From positions 43,789 to 107,788 of the forward strand of contig NZ_QGGH01000018.1 of the NCBI RefSeq assembly GCF_003148495.1: a DNA stretch of 64,000 nt, given 5' to 3'. The notes under the pieces are model-generated. The model saw only the letters and a program-made list of their open reading frames with translations, was not told the DNA's origin and did not search any database. How positions within the stretch are numbered: the stretch's first letter is position 1; each line of letters begins with the position of its first letter. The position numbers and the translations under genes were made by a program. Origin of the DNA: Mesorhizobium loti (GTDB lineage: Bacteria > Pseudomonadota > Alphaproteobacteria > Rhizobiales > Rhizobiaceae). Below, one piece after another: positions 1 to 8,279 of this stretch.

Positions 1-1
1 G

Positions 2-274
2 GTCTTCTCCGATCCCTCGCAATGGGCAGCACTTTCGCCGGCCAGCTATGTCGGCGGCCACAAGCATCCGCCGACCTTGATTGCCTATTCGCAGGCGTCT
101 GGCCGTGGCGAGGCCTCGAAGGCCTTTGCCGAGCGTCTGCGGGCCACCGGCGCCATGGTTACGCTGTTCGACGGCAGCGCCTATACGCACATGTCGATCA
201 ATCGTGATTTCGGTGAGGATGGCGACGCGCTGACCGCCGCCGCGCTGGCATTTCTCAAATCGACGGTCGGCTGA
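2..274 (+). CDS. Alpha/beta hydrolase, C-terminal fragment (start lies outside the window)
   Basis: The reading frame is open from the first bases of the window to a TGA at 272-274, so the gene begins upstream. The visible 90 residues fit the C-terminal part of an esterase/lipase-type alpha/beta hydrolase. A strand segment (PPTLIAYSQ) is followed by a helix (SKAFAERLRATG), a strand (AMVTLFDG) and the motif YTHMSIN, whose His sits where the catalytic His of the family is expected. The nucleophile Ser and the acid are outside or cannot be placed. The substrate is unknown. The family assignment is by fold pattern only, because most of the protein is missing. Confidence 0.6.
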   Translation, partial: VFSDPSQWAALSPASYVGGHKHPPTLIAYSQASGRGEASKAFAERLRATGAMVTLFDGSAYTHMSINRDFGEDGDALTAAALAFLKSTVG

Positions 275-383
275 TCCCGAGGCAGCGGCGCGGCGCGACT
301 GGATCAGATCAAAAGCACCGGCAGGATATTGCCGCGCGGGCGCCCACAGGTGCAAGTGCTCTCTTCGATCGGGAGAGAACTGC

Positions 384-1937
384 ATGAACGGCGCCGATGT
401 CCTGTGTGACGTGCTTCTGGCCAATGATGTGACGGTCTGCTTTGCCAACCCCGGCACGTCCGAAATGCATTTCGTTGCCGCACTTGACCGCAAACCGCAG
501 ATGCGTTGCGTGCTCGGCCTGTTCGAGGGTGTGGTGACCGGGGCCGCCGACGGCTATGCGCGGATGACCGATCGGCCGGCCGCGACGCTGCTGCACACCG
601 GTCCCGGCCTGGCCAATGGTCTCGCCAACATGCACAATGCGCGGCGCGCCTTCAGCCCGATGATCAACATTGTCGGCGACCATGCTTCTTATCATCTGCC
701 GCTCGATGCTCCACTCACCAGCGATATCGAGGGCCTTGCGAGACCGATGTCGAACTGGGTGCGCCGCATCGGCGGCCCGGACGATGTCGCGCCGGCGACC
801 GAGGCGGCCTTGCGCGCATCGCTGACACCTCCCGGCGTCACGACCCTGATCCTGCCGGCGGATGCCGCCTGGGGTGAAGTCGGGGCGGTCTCGGTTGGCA
901 AGGTGAGGCTGGCGCCGCCGCCCGCCGTCGACATGGACGCGGTAAGAAAGATCGCTGCGGCGATCCGTGTCGCTCCGGGTCGGGCGGGCATCATCGTTCG
1001 CGGGAAGGCCGCCCGCGCCGATGCGCTCGCCATCGCCGGGCAGATCTCGACGGGCAGCGATGTCCGCCTGTTCAGCGAGGTTCTGATCGCGCGGATGCAG
1101 CGCGGACGCGGGCGTGTGGCGCCGGCTCGCATCCCTTATCCGGTCGATACGGCGACAGCTGTGCTCAGGGACATCGACTTTCTAATCCTGGTCGGCGGGA
1201 AGGAACCGGTTGCCTTCTTTGCCTATCCGGGAAAACCGGGACGGCTTGTCCATGAGGGCTGCCAGGTGCTGACGCTGGCAGCCCATGGCGACGATCTGCA
1301 TGCGGCGCTGGAGGCGCTTCGCGACGAACTCGGCATAAAGCCGTCGCAACAACAGGTGTTCGCGACCGCCTTTCCCGACGAGGCAACGCCGAACGGCAGA
1401 CTGACGGAAGATGCCATCGCATTGTCAGTGGCGCGCAAGCTTCCCGTGGATGCGATCGTCTGCGACGAAGCGATCACTTCGGCCAGGCGTTTCTTCGCAC
1501 TGTCGGCCTTTGCCGCGCCGCACGACTACATGATGGGCACAGGCGGATCGATCGGCGGCGGCATTCCGATGGCGACCGGGGCGGCAATCGCCTGTCCCGA
1601 CCGCAAGGTGATCAATCTCGAGGCCGATGGCAGCGGCATGTACACGGTGCAGGGGCTGTGGACCCAGGCCAGGGAAAAGCTCGACGTGCTGACGATCGTA
1701 TTTTCCAACCGAACCTATGCGATCCTGCATGGCGAGATGAAGAATGTCGGTGTCGAGGCGATCGGCGAGAACGCCAGGCGCATGCTCGACCTCGACCATC
1801 CGTCGCTGGACTGGGTCTCGTTGGCCAAAGGCATGGGCGTGGAGGCGGCCCGCGCCGATACGTGCGAGCGGTTCGACGCGCTGCTGGACAGTGCGCTGTC
1901 GCGGCGCGGGCCGTTCCTCATCGAAGCGGTGCTCTGA
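384..1937 (+). CDS. Thiamine-pyrophosphate-dependent enzyme, acetolactate synthase/benzoylformate decarboxylase-like
   Basis: The 517-residue protein has the three-domain TPP-enzyme plan: N-terminal PYR domain, central domain, C-terminal PP domain. The PYR domain carries FEGVVTGAADGYAR, with the conserved Glu near residue 48 that activates the cofactor. The PP domain near residue 413 carries ADGSGMYTVQGLWTQ and then SNRTY, the expected Mg/TPP-binding pattern. The closest style is the 'acetolactate synthase large subunit-like' group. No small regulatory subunit is adjacent, so a role in branched-chain amino acid synthesis is unlikely. Decarboxylation of an aromatic or other 2-oxo acid is possible, but the substrate is unknown. 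It stands alone after an alpha/beta hydrolase gene. Confidence 0.8.
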   Translation: MNGADVLCDVLLANDVTVCFANPGTSEMHFVAALDRKPQMRCVLGLFEGVVTGAADGYARMTDRPAATLLHTGPGLANGLANMHNARRAFSPMINIVGDHASYHLPLDAPLTSDIEGLARPMSNWVRRIGGPDDVAPATEAALRASLTPPGVTTLILPADAAWGEVGAVSVGKVRLAPPPAVDMDAVRKIAAAIRVAPGRAGIIVRGKAARADALAIAGQISTGSDVRLFSEVLIARMQRGRGRVAPARIPYPVDTATAVLRDIDFLILVGGKEPVAFFAYPGKPGRLVHEGCQVLTLAAHGDDLHAALEALRDELGIKPSQQQVFATAFPDEATPNGRLTEDAIALSVARKLPVDAIVCDEAITSARRFFALSAFAAPHDYMMGTGGSIGGGIPMATGAAIACPDRKVINLEADGSGMYTVQGLWTQAREKLDVLTIVFSNRTYAILHGEMKNVGVEAIGENARRMLDLDHPSLDWVSLAKGMGVEAARADTCERFDALLDSALSRRGPFLIEAVL

Positions 1938-1965
1938 GTGCGGCGGAGGTGAGGGCGGGTCTGGC

Positions 1966-2268
1966 CTACCAGCGGGTCATTTCGCCGGGAGCCGCCGGTT
2001 CGATCGCCAGCGCGTGCACGCCGGCCTTCAATTCGTCGGCAAGCAATTCGTTGACGGCGCGGTGACGGTCGATGCGGCTCATGCCGGCAAAGGCGGAAGC
2101 GACGACGCGGACGCGAAAATGTGTCTCGCCGGTGCCGTCATAGGCACCGTGATGGTCGGAGCCGTGGTGGTGATGGCCGGCATGGAGATGGCTTTCGTTG
2201 ATGATGACCAGCCGGTCCGGCGAAAATGCCTTGTTGAGCTTGTCTTCCATGGTCGTCTGTATGGACAT
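1966..2268 (-). CDS. BolA family protein
   Basis: This 100-residue protein matches the BolA fold. It opens with a helix (MEDKLNKAF), followed by the strand LVIINESHLHAGH and the segment ETHFRVRVVASAF, then SRIDRHRAVNELLADEL and a C-terminal ALAIEPAAPGE. BolA proteins work with monothiol glutaredoxins in iron-sulfur cluster and iron sensing and have also been called transcription regulators. The His-rich stretch near residues 28-40 (HLHAGHHHHGSDHH) is longer than in many homologues and may bind metal. It is divergent from the J-domain gene, with about 180 bp between the starts. In rhizobia bolA and this J-domain gene are commonly neighbours (from memory). Confidence 0.88.
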   Translation of the reverse strand: MSIQTTMEDKLNKAFSPDRLVIINESHLHAGHHHHGSDHHGAYDGTGETHFRVRVVASAFAGMSRIDRHRAVNELLADELKAGVHALAIEPAAPGEMTRW

Positions 2269-2449
2269 CGCTGTCTCCCTTCACCACATATGGCTGGCGC
2301 GTCAGCCTTGAAACCGAAAATCGGTCTCTGCAAAAGCCGCAGCCGCGTAACAAAATCCGCCATTCGCCTGCTTTATGCCGCGATTCAGCGGTTAGGGCGA
2401 TGATCTCGAAAATGTCAATTCTTGTTTCGCATCTGCGAACGCCCCATAA

Positions 2450-3079
2450 ATGGGTCAGATGAAGCCGTACCCCAAATATTTCGAGAAGATTCGCGTCCGC
2501 CCCGACAAGGACGCGGAGCTGAAGTCGCATTCGCCGATTTGCCAGTGGGACGGCTGCAAGGAAGCGGGCACCCATCGCGCGCCGGTCGGGCGCATGAAGG
2601 AGGGCGAGTATTTCCGTTTCTGCTTCGACCATGTGCGCGAGTACAACAAGGGCTTCAACTATTTCTCCGGCGTGCCGGACACCGAGGTCGCGCGCTTCCA
2701 GAAGGAAGCCATGACCGGTCATCGGCCGACCTGGAAGATGGGCGTCAACGGCGCCTCGACGCGTTCGTCGCCGGATATGGCGCAGCTGCGTTCCGGCCGC
2801 GCCGGCTATTACAACCGCATGCGTGACCCGTTCGATCTGTTCAAGGGGCCGAAGGATCCGCGCGAGGCGCGCGAGCGCAAGGCCAAGCCGCTTGAGGCCA
2901 AGGCGCTGGAAACGCTTGGCCTTGATACAAAGGCGACTGGCAAGGAGATCAAGGCGCGCTATAAGGAACTGGTGAAACTCCACCATCCGGATGCGAATGG
3001 TGGCGACAGAGGTTCGGAAGACCGGTTCCGCGATGTGCTGCAGGCCTATCGCGTGCTCAAACAGGCGGGCCTGTGCTGA
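2450..3079 (+). CDS. J-domain (DnaJ-like) protein
   Basis: The C-terminal 60 residues form a J domain. LETLGLDTKATGKEIKARYKEL leads into the diagnostic HHPD tetrapeptide (in VKLHHPDANGG), followed by FRDVLQAYRVL. This module stimulates the ATPase of an Hsp70 such as DnaK. The N-terminal 140 residues are not a known chaperone module to me. They hold a Cys/His pattern (CQWDGC, then FRFCFDHV) that could bind a metal. The protein lacks the Gly/Phe and zinc-finger regions of true DnaJ, so it is a specialised co-chaperone. A second in-frame ATG at 2459 is an equally likely start. No clear ribosome-binding site precedes either one. Confidence 0.82.
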   Translation: MGQMKPYPKYFEKIRVRPDKDAELKSHSPICQWDGCKEAGTHRAPVGRMKEGEYFRFCFDHVREYNKGFNYFSGVPDTEVARFQKEAMTGHRPTWKMGVNGASTRSSPDMAQLRSGRAGYYNRMRDPFDLFKGPKDPREARERKAKPLEAKALETLGLDTKATGKEIKARYKELVKLHHPDANGGDRGSEDRFRDVLQAYRVLKQAGLC

Positions 3080-3098
3080 GCGACCATACGGTTCGTGT

Positions 3099-3129
3099 CG
3101 TTTTCCAACTTTCATAAGGTTGGAAAACG
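3099..3129. repeat. Perfect 11-bp inverted repeat between J-domain gene and cobS
   Basis: CGTTTTCCAAC at 3099-3109 pairs perfectly with GTTGGAAAACG at 3119-3129 around a 9-nt loop. It lies 20 bp after the J-domain stop and about 75 bp before the cobS start. No T tract follows, so it is not a classical intrinsic terminator. It could be an operator, an mRNA-end stabiliser or a member of the intergenic palindrome family. Confidence 0.7.
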
Positions 3130-3202
3130 CTCTAAGACCGCCCCCGGACAAATTCGATTGCCGGCGAAATCAGGGGTTTCGCCCGTGGAGACGTTGAGAG
3201 AT

Positions 3203-4189
3203 ATGAACAAGGTCGATCGTGACATCGCCAACCTGCCCGACACAACGGTGTCGGTGAAGGAAAAATTCGGCTTCGAGTCCAAGATGGTGGTGCCGGCCTA
3301 TTCGGTGACATCAGAGCATGTGCCCGACATCGATCCGGACTATCTGTTCGACAAGAACACGACGATGGCGATCCTTGCGGGCTTTGCCTATAACCGCCGC
3401 GTCATGGTGTCGGGTTATCACGGCACCGGCAAGTCGACCCATATCGAACAGGTCGCCGCCCGCCTCAACTGGCCCTGCGTGCGCGTCAATCTCGACAGCC
3501 ATGTCAGCCGTATCGATCTCGTCGGCAAGGATGCGATCGTCGTCAAGGACGGGTTACAGATCACCGAATTCCGCGACGGCATCCTGCCCTGGGCCTACCA
3601 GCACAATGTCGCGCTGTGCTTCGACGAGTATGACGCCGGCCGTCCGGACGTGATGTTCGTCATCCAGCGCGTGCTGGAATCGTCTGGCCGGCTGACGCTG
3701 CTCGACCAGAGCCGGGTCATCCGCCCGCATCCGGCGTTCCGGCTGTTTTCGACCGCCAACACGGTCGGCCTTGGCGACACCACCGGCCTCTATCACGGCA
3801 CCCAGCAGATCAACCAGGCGCAGATGGACCGCTGGTCGATCGTCACCACGCTGAACTATCTGCCGCACGATAATGAAGTCGCCATCGTGCTGGCCAAGGC
3901 CAAGCACTATCGCGACGCCAAGGGCAAGGAGATCGTCAACAAGATGGTGCGCGTCGCCGACATGACGCGCTCGGCCTTCATCAATGGCGATCTGTCGACC
4001 GTGATGAGCCCGCGCACAGTCATCACCTGGGCCGAGAATGCCGAGATCTTCGGCAATATCGGCATGGCGTTCCGGCTGACCTTCCTCAACAAGTGCGACG
4101 AACTGGAACGCTCGGTGGTTGCGGAGTTCTACCAGCGCGCCTTTGGCGAGGATCTGCCGGAATCAGCGGCAAACGTGGTGCTGGGGTGA
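3203..4189 (+). CDS. cobS: Cobaltochelatase subunit CobS
   Basis: CobS is the AAA+ ATPase subunit of the aerobic cobaltochelatase CobNST, which inserts cobalt into hydrogenobyrinic acid a,c-diamide during cobalamin synthesis. The 328-residue protein has Walker A GYHGTGKST near residue 71, Walker B FDEYDAGRPD near 139, and a sensor region around LFSTANTVGLGDT. The start chosen is the ATG at 3203 (MNKVDRDIANL), which matches the family N-terminus. The frame is open further upstream, but that stretch runs through the inverted repeat. The partner cobT lies downstream, but an unrelated small gene separates them. No cobalamin riboswitch was seen in front. Confidence 0.95.
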   Translation: MNKVDRDIANLPDTTVSVKEKFGFESKMVVPAYSVTSEHVPDIDPDYLFDKNTTMAILAGFAYNRRVMVSGYHGTGKSTHIEQVAARLNWPCVRVNLDSHVSRIDLVGKDAIVVKDGLQITEFRDGILPWAYQHNVALCFDEYDAGRPDVMFVIQRVLESSGRLTLLDQSRVIRPHPAFRLFSTANTVGLGDTTGLYHGTQQINQAQMDRWSIVTTLNYLPHDNEVAIVLAKAKHYRDAKGKEIVNKMVRVADMTRSAFINGDLSTVMSPRTVITWAENAEIFGNIGMAFRLTFLNKCDELERSVVAEFYQRAFGEDLPESAANVVLG

Positions 4190-4198
4190 CACCACTCC

Positions 4199-4654
4199 AT
4201 GGGAACAATCCGCTGGACGTTCCTATGGAGTTTTTCAATCCTCTGCTTTTGTGTCAGTCAGGCAGCCTTGGCTCAGAACGAACCATTCAAACCTGGGCAG
4301 ACCTGGACGTATCGCGGCGCGACACCAGTATCATCGCGGGTGATCATAGGCGCTGTCGACAATCTGGAAGGCGAAAGTCAGCCGATCGTGTCGATTTCAG
4401 TCTCTGATGCGCCGATACCTAATGACGGAAAGCAGCTGCAAACCATTCCTCACCTCCCTGTAGCGGCCGACGTACTGAGAGAAAGTGTGGTTGAACTTGA
4501 GGGTGTTCGTCCAATTCCCGATGGGTTTGACCACGGATACAGCCTGTGGAGACAGGCATATGACATTGGGAAAGGCGGCTACTTTACAGTCTCGGTGGAA
4601 GAGATTGTCGGTCTCCTACGCACTCAGCTTGGCCAGCGGCCGGCGGTACAATAG
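4199..4654 (+). CDS. Small secreted protein of unknown function inserted between cobS and cobT
   Basis: The predicted product is 151 residues. A signal peptide is clear: positive start (MGTIR), hydrophobic core (WSFSILCFCVSQ) and an AALAQ cleavage site near residue 25. The mature part starts NEPFKPGQTWTYRG and contains SRVIIGAVDNLEG and HLPVAADVL. I recognise no domain. The gene starts 9 bp after the cobS stop and ends 6 bp before the cobT start, so it is in the same transcript. Its base composition is visibly lower in GC than both neighbours, with many A/T-ending codons, which suggests acquisition by transfer. A link to cobalamin is not supported by sequence; it may simply be a passenger. 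Confidence 0.7.
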   Translation: MGTIRWTFLWSFSILCFCVSQAALAQNEPFKPGQTWTYRGATPVSSRVIIGAVDNLEGESQPIVSISVSDAPIPNDGKQLQTIPHLPVAADVLRESVVELEGVRPIPDGFDHGYSLWRQAYDIGKGGYFTVSVEEIVGLLRTQLGQRPAVQ

Positions 4655-4660
4655 AGATAG

Positions 4661-6562
4661 ATGATGGCGGGTCCGGGCGACAACACGCGCAACAAGTCGA
4701 AGACGGGGTCTGAAGCCGACAGCTTCAAGCGCGCCGTCACCGTCTGCATGCGCGCCATTGCCGGCGACAAGGAACTCGAAGTCGGTTTCGCCAAGGACAG
4801 GCCGGCTCTCGCCGGCAGCCGGGCACGTTTGCCCGAATTGCCGAAGAAGGCGTCGAAGACCGACATAGCCATCACCCGCGGGCTCGGCGATTCCATGGCG
4901 CTGAAGCGTGCCTGCCACGATGTCCGCATCCACACCAAGCTGGCGCCGGAAGGCAAGGCAGCCCGTGCCATCTATGACGCGGTCGAGCAGGCCCGCGTCG
5001 AGGCGATCGGTAGCCGCGCCATGCAGGGCGTCGCCGACAACATAGGCTCGATGCTGGAGGACAAATACGCCAAGGCCAATCTCGTCGACGTCAAGGACAA
5101 GGCCGACGCGCCGATCGAAGAAGCGCTGGCGCTGATGGTGCGCGAGAAGCTGACTGGCCGGCCGGTCCCGAAAAGCGGCGAGCGGCTGGTCGAACTCTGG
5201 CGCCCCTGGGTCGAGGAAAAGGCCAAGGCCGATCTCGATGGTCTTTCGGCCAAGCTCGGCGACCAGCAGGCCTTCGCCCGCGTCGTGCGCGAGATGCTCG
5301 CCTCCATGGAAATGGCCGAGGAGCTCGGCGACGACCAGGAGACGGAAGACTCCGAGGACAATGACGACAACCAGCCGCAAGGCGAGGAACAGAGCGAAGA
5401 GGGCGGCGAAGAGGATTCCGGCTCCGAGCAGTCGCAGTCCGAGGATGCCGAAGCTTCGGCCGACGACGAGCAGTCGGCCGAGACAGAAGCCTCCGACGCC
5501 ACCGCCGACGACCTGTCCGACGATGACGACGCCGATGCCGAGACACCCGGCGAGGCGCGCCGCAACGACAATCCCTTCACCAATCTGCCGAAGGAAATCG
5601 ACTACAAGGTCTTCACCACGGCTTTTGACGAGACGGTCGGGGCCGAAGAGCTTTGCGAAGAAGAAGAGCTCGACCGGTTGCGCGCCTTCCTTGACAAGCA
5701 GCTTGCCAACCTGTCCGGCGTCGTCGGGCGGCTGGCCAACCGGCTGCAGCGCCGGCTGATGGCACAGCAGAACCGGTCCTGGGATTTCGATCTGGAAGAG
5801 GGCTACCTTGACCCGGCACGGCTGGTGCGCGTCGTCATCGACCCGATGCAGCCGCTGTCGTTCAAGCAGGAGCGCGACACCAAATTCCGCGACACGGTGG
5901 TGACGCTGGTGCTCGACAATTCCGGCTCGATGCGCGGCCGGCCGATCACGGTCGCCGCCACCTGCGCCGACATTTTGGCGCGCACGCTGGAACGCTGCGG
6001 CGTCTCGGTCGAGATCCTCGGCTTCACCACGCGGGCCTGGAAGGGCGGGCAGGCGCGCGAGAAGTGGCTGAAGGACGGCAAGCCGCCGAATCCCGGCCGG
6101 CTCAACGATTTGCGCCACATCATCTACAAGTCGGCCGACCATCCGTGGCGGCGGGCACGGCGCAATCTCGGCCTGATGATGCGCGAAGGCCTGCTCAAGG
6201 AAAACATCGACGGCGAGGCGCTGCTGTGGGCGCACAACCGGCTGATCGCCCGGCCGGAGCAGCGGAAGATCCTGATGATGATCTCGGACGGCGCGCCGGT
6301 TGACGATTCAACGCTGTCGGTCAATCCGGGCAACTATCTCGAACGCCATCTGCGCGCCGTCATCGAGCTGATCGAGACGCGTTCGCCGGTGGAACTGCTG
6401 GCCATCGGCATCGGCCATGACGTCACGCGCTACTACCGCCGTGCCGTCACCATCGTCGATGCCGAGGAACTGGCCGGCGCCATGACCGAGCAGCTGGCTT
6501 CGCTGTTTGCCGAGGAAAGCGCGAAGGATACGCGGCGCGGCGGCATGCGGCGCGCCGGATGA
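4661..6562 (+). CDS. cobT: Cobaltochelatase subunit CobT
   Basis: CobT is the 633-residue partner of CobS in cobalt insertion by CobNST. The N-terminal 215 residues match the CobT N-terminal domain. Residues about 220-300 are a long Asp/Glu/Ser-rich acidic linker. The C-terminal half is a von Willebrand A domain with the MIDAS motif DNSGSMRG near residue 418 and a second element MMISDGAPVDDSTL. The acidic linker and VWA domain are typical of this magnesium-chelatase-D-like subunit. Either ATG at 4661 or 4664 may be used. Its TGA overlaps the ATG of the next gene by 4 bp, so translation is probably coupled. Confidence 0.95.
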   Translation: MMAGPGDNTRNKSKTGSEADSFKRAVTVCMRAIAGDKELEVGFAKDRPALAGSRARLPELPKKASKTDIAITRGLGDSMALKRACHDVRIHTKLAPEGKAARAIYDAVEQARVEAIGSRAMQGVADNIGSMLEDKYAKANLVDVKDKADAPIEEALALMVREKLTGRPVPKSGERLVELWRPWVEEKAKADLDGLSAKLGDQQAFARVVREMLASMEMAEELGDDQETEDSEDNDDNQPQGEEQSEEGGEEDSGSEQSQSEDAEASADDEQSAETEASDATADDLSDDDDADAETPGEARRNDNPFTNLPKEIDYKVFTTAFDETVGAEELCEEEELDRLRAFLDKQLANLSGVVGRLANRLQRRLMAQQNRSWDFDLEEGYLDPARLVRVVIDPMQPLSFKQERDTKFRDTVVTLVLDNSGSMRGRPITVAATCADILARTLERCGVSVEILGFTTRAWKGGQAREKWLKDGKPPNPGRLNDLRHIIYKSADHPWRRARRNLGLMMREGLLKENIDGEALLWAHNRLIARPEQRKILMMISDGAPVDDSTLSVNPGNYLERHLRAVIELIETRSPVELLAIGIGHDVTRYYRRAVTIVDAEELAGAMTEQLASLFAEESAKDTRRGGMRRAG

Positions 6563-7587
6563 TCTCTTCGCGCGGCGGTTTTCGGCAGACGCTTTTCGCC
6601 GCCATCGCCCTATTTGCCGGCGTGGGTTCGGCGGCGGCCAGTTCGGCTGGCTCAAGCTTGGTCGAACCGGCCGAGGTGTCGGCTCGCCCGATCACCGAAT
6701 TCCACATTGGCCATGCCGACAAGCAGTTCGGCCCGCTCGAATTCGTCGGCGGGCTGGAGATGACTTCGCCGATTCGCGATTTCGGAGCGCTGTCGGCCTT
6801 CCGCTTCCTGAAAGTCGGTGGTGACTTCATCGGCGTTGCCGATACCGGCTTCTGGTTCTTTGGCACGGTGGTCCGCGACGCCGACAAGCGGCCGTCCGGC
6901 ATCCAGAATTTCCGCATGCAGCAGATGGTCGACGAGACCGGCCGGCCGATCGACAAGAAATGGGAGGTCGATGCGGAAGGCCTCGCGGTCAAGGACGGGA
7001 TTGCCACCGTCGGCTTCGAGCGCAACCACCGCGTCGCCCAGTTCAAGATCGACCCGGCCGACATGAAGGCGCCGTTCAAGCAGCTTGATTTCCTGGTTCC
7101 GGCCCGGGAGCTGCGCCAGAATCGCGGCTTCGAGACCGTCACCCACGCCAATGCCAACGGCCAGCACGAGGGCGGGCTGGTGGTGGTCTCCGAGAAGAGC
7201 CTCGACAAGGCCGGCAACATCTATGCCGCCATCATCGAAGGGCCGCACAAGGGCGTCTTCACCGTCAAGCGCAATGGCGATTTCGACATCACCGACGGCG
7301 CCTTCCTGCCGGATGGCGACCTGCTGCTTCTGGAGCGCAGCTTCTCGATGGCCCGCGGCGTCAAGATGCGGCTGCGGCGCATCTATGGCGAGAGTGTCGA
7401 AAAGGGCGCCGTCGCCGATGGGCCTGTGCTGCTGGAAGCCAACATGGGCTACCAGATCGACAATATGGAAGGGCTCGACGTCTGGACCCGTGACGACGGC
7501 GCGCTGATGGTGTCGCTGATCTCCGACGACAACCATTCGATCCTGCAGCGCAACCTCTATCTGGAATTCATCCTGCACCAGGATTGA
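6559..7587 (+). CDS. Secreted esterase-like/phytase-like protein (PF13449-type)
   Basis: The 342-residue product starts with a short Arg-containing signal sequence and hydrophobic core (TLFAAIALFAGVGSAAAS), so it is exported. The rest resembles the 'esterase-like activity of phytase' beta-propeller family: GGLEMTSP, FIGVADTGFWF, EGLAVKDG, NRGFETVTH, GAFLPDGDLLLLER and DNMEGLDVW follow one another with the usual blade spacing. The biochemical substrate is not established for most members. The gene overlaps cobT by 4 bp and is probably co-transcribed. The arrangement cobT then this family recurs in rhizobia (from memory). A role in cobalamin synthesis is not implied by its sequence. Confidence 0.75.
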   Translation: MISSRGGFRQTLFAAIALFAGVGSAAASSAGSSLVEPAEVSARPITEFHIGHADKQFGPLEFVGGLEMTSPIRDFGALSAFRFLKVGGDFIGVADTGFWFFGTVVRDADKRPSGIQNFRMQQMVDETGRPIDKKWEVDAEGLAVKDGIATVGFERNHRVAQFKIDPADMKAPFKQLDFLVPARELRQNRGFETVTHANANGQHEGGLVVVSEKSLDKAGNIYAAIIEGPHKGVFTVKRNGDFDITDGAFLPDGDLLLLERSFSMARGVKMRLRRIYGESVEKGAVADGPVLLEANMGYQIDNMEGLDVWTRDDGALMVSLISDDNHSILQRNLYLEFILHQD

Positions 7588-7604
7588 GCCCCGCCACTGC
7601 CGGC

Positions 7605-8276
7605 TTACGTCCTGGTGGCTATCCAGATGACATGGCGCGCGCCGCGTCTGCCGTTGGCACGCGTGTTGACCTCTTCGACCGTGAAGTCTGCCTGCTTCAG
7701 CCGCCGCGAGAAGCCGCTGTCGGGGCCCTGCGACCACACCGCCAGCACACCACCCGGCTTTAGCGCGGCGCGTGCGGCGCTAAGGCCCTGCAGGCTGTAA
7801 AGCGCATCGTTGGATTTGTGGACGATGCCTTCGGGACCGTTGTCGACATCGAGCAGGATGGCGTCCCAGGCCGCGGGCTGCGAGCGTATCAGCTGGCCGA
7901 CATCGGCCTCCTGGATGGTGACGCGCGGATCGTTGAGACAGCCGCCAAAGATTTCGGCCATTGGGCCGCGTGCCCAGGCGACGACGGCAGGCACCAGTTC
8001 GGCGACAACGATTCCGGCATCATTGCCCAGTTCTGTGAGTGCGGCGCGCAAGGTAAAACCCATGCCAAGCCCACCGATCAGGATTCTTGGCTGCCGATGA
8101 CTGGCAATCCGCCCGCATGACAGTTTTGCCAGCGCTTCCTCGGAGCCGCTGAGGCGGCTGTTCATGAGCTCGTTGGTGCCGAGCATGATCGAGAATTCTG
8201 ACCCGCGCCGCTTGAGGCGAAGTTCCTGCGCGCCATCCGGGGTCCTTGCCGAATCGAGCTGGACCCAGGGGATCAT
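7605..8276 (-). CDS. Spermidine-synthase-like SAM-dependent transferase
   Basis: The protein has 223 residues. A Rossmann-type cofactor site is visible: ILIGGLGMGFTLRAAL near residue 65 (the glycine-rich loop), the acidic end of strand 2 at VVAELVPAVVAWA, then EADVGQLI and AILLDVDNGPEG. The last stretch is the typical catalytic-loop region of spermidine synthase-like proteins. ALKPGGVLAVWSQGPD marks strand 5. True spermidine synthases are longer and have a separate N-terminal beta-domain, which is reduced here, so aminopropyl transfer should not be assumed. The stop is 4 bp from the start-side neighbour's stop region, which suggests an operon with the queuosine transporter upstream. Confidence 0.7.
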   Translation of the reverse strand: MIPWVQLDSARTPDGAQELRLKRRGSEFSIMLGTNELMNSRLSGSEEALAKLSCGRIASHRQPRILIGGLGMGFTLRAALTELGNDAGIVVAELVPAVVAWARGPMAEIFGGCLNDPRVTIQEADVGQLIRSQPAAWDAILLDVDNGPEGIVHKSNDALYSLQGLSAARAALKPGGVLAVWSQGPDSGFSRRLKQADFTVEEVNTRANGRRGARHVIWIATRT

Positions 8277-8279
8277 GTT

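Noticed and set aside
3099..3129. Cobalamin riboswitch ahead of cobS
   Set aside because: The only structure is a plain 11-bp hairpin; the B12-box consensus is not present.
3095..3202. Upstream start for cobS
   Set aside because: The extra residues are encoded by the inverted repeat and are not seen in the CobS family; ATG 3203 gives the usual N-terminus.
4616..6235. Long open frame (about 539 codons) on the minus strand opposite cobT
   Set aside because: It is antisense to a clear CobT gene, has low-complexity composition produced by GC-rich codon positions, and has no recognisable domain.
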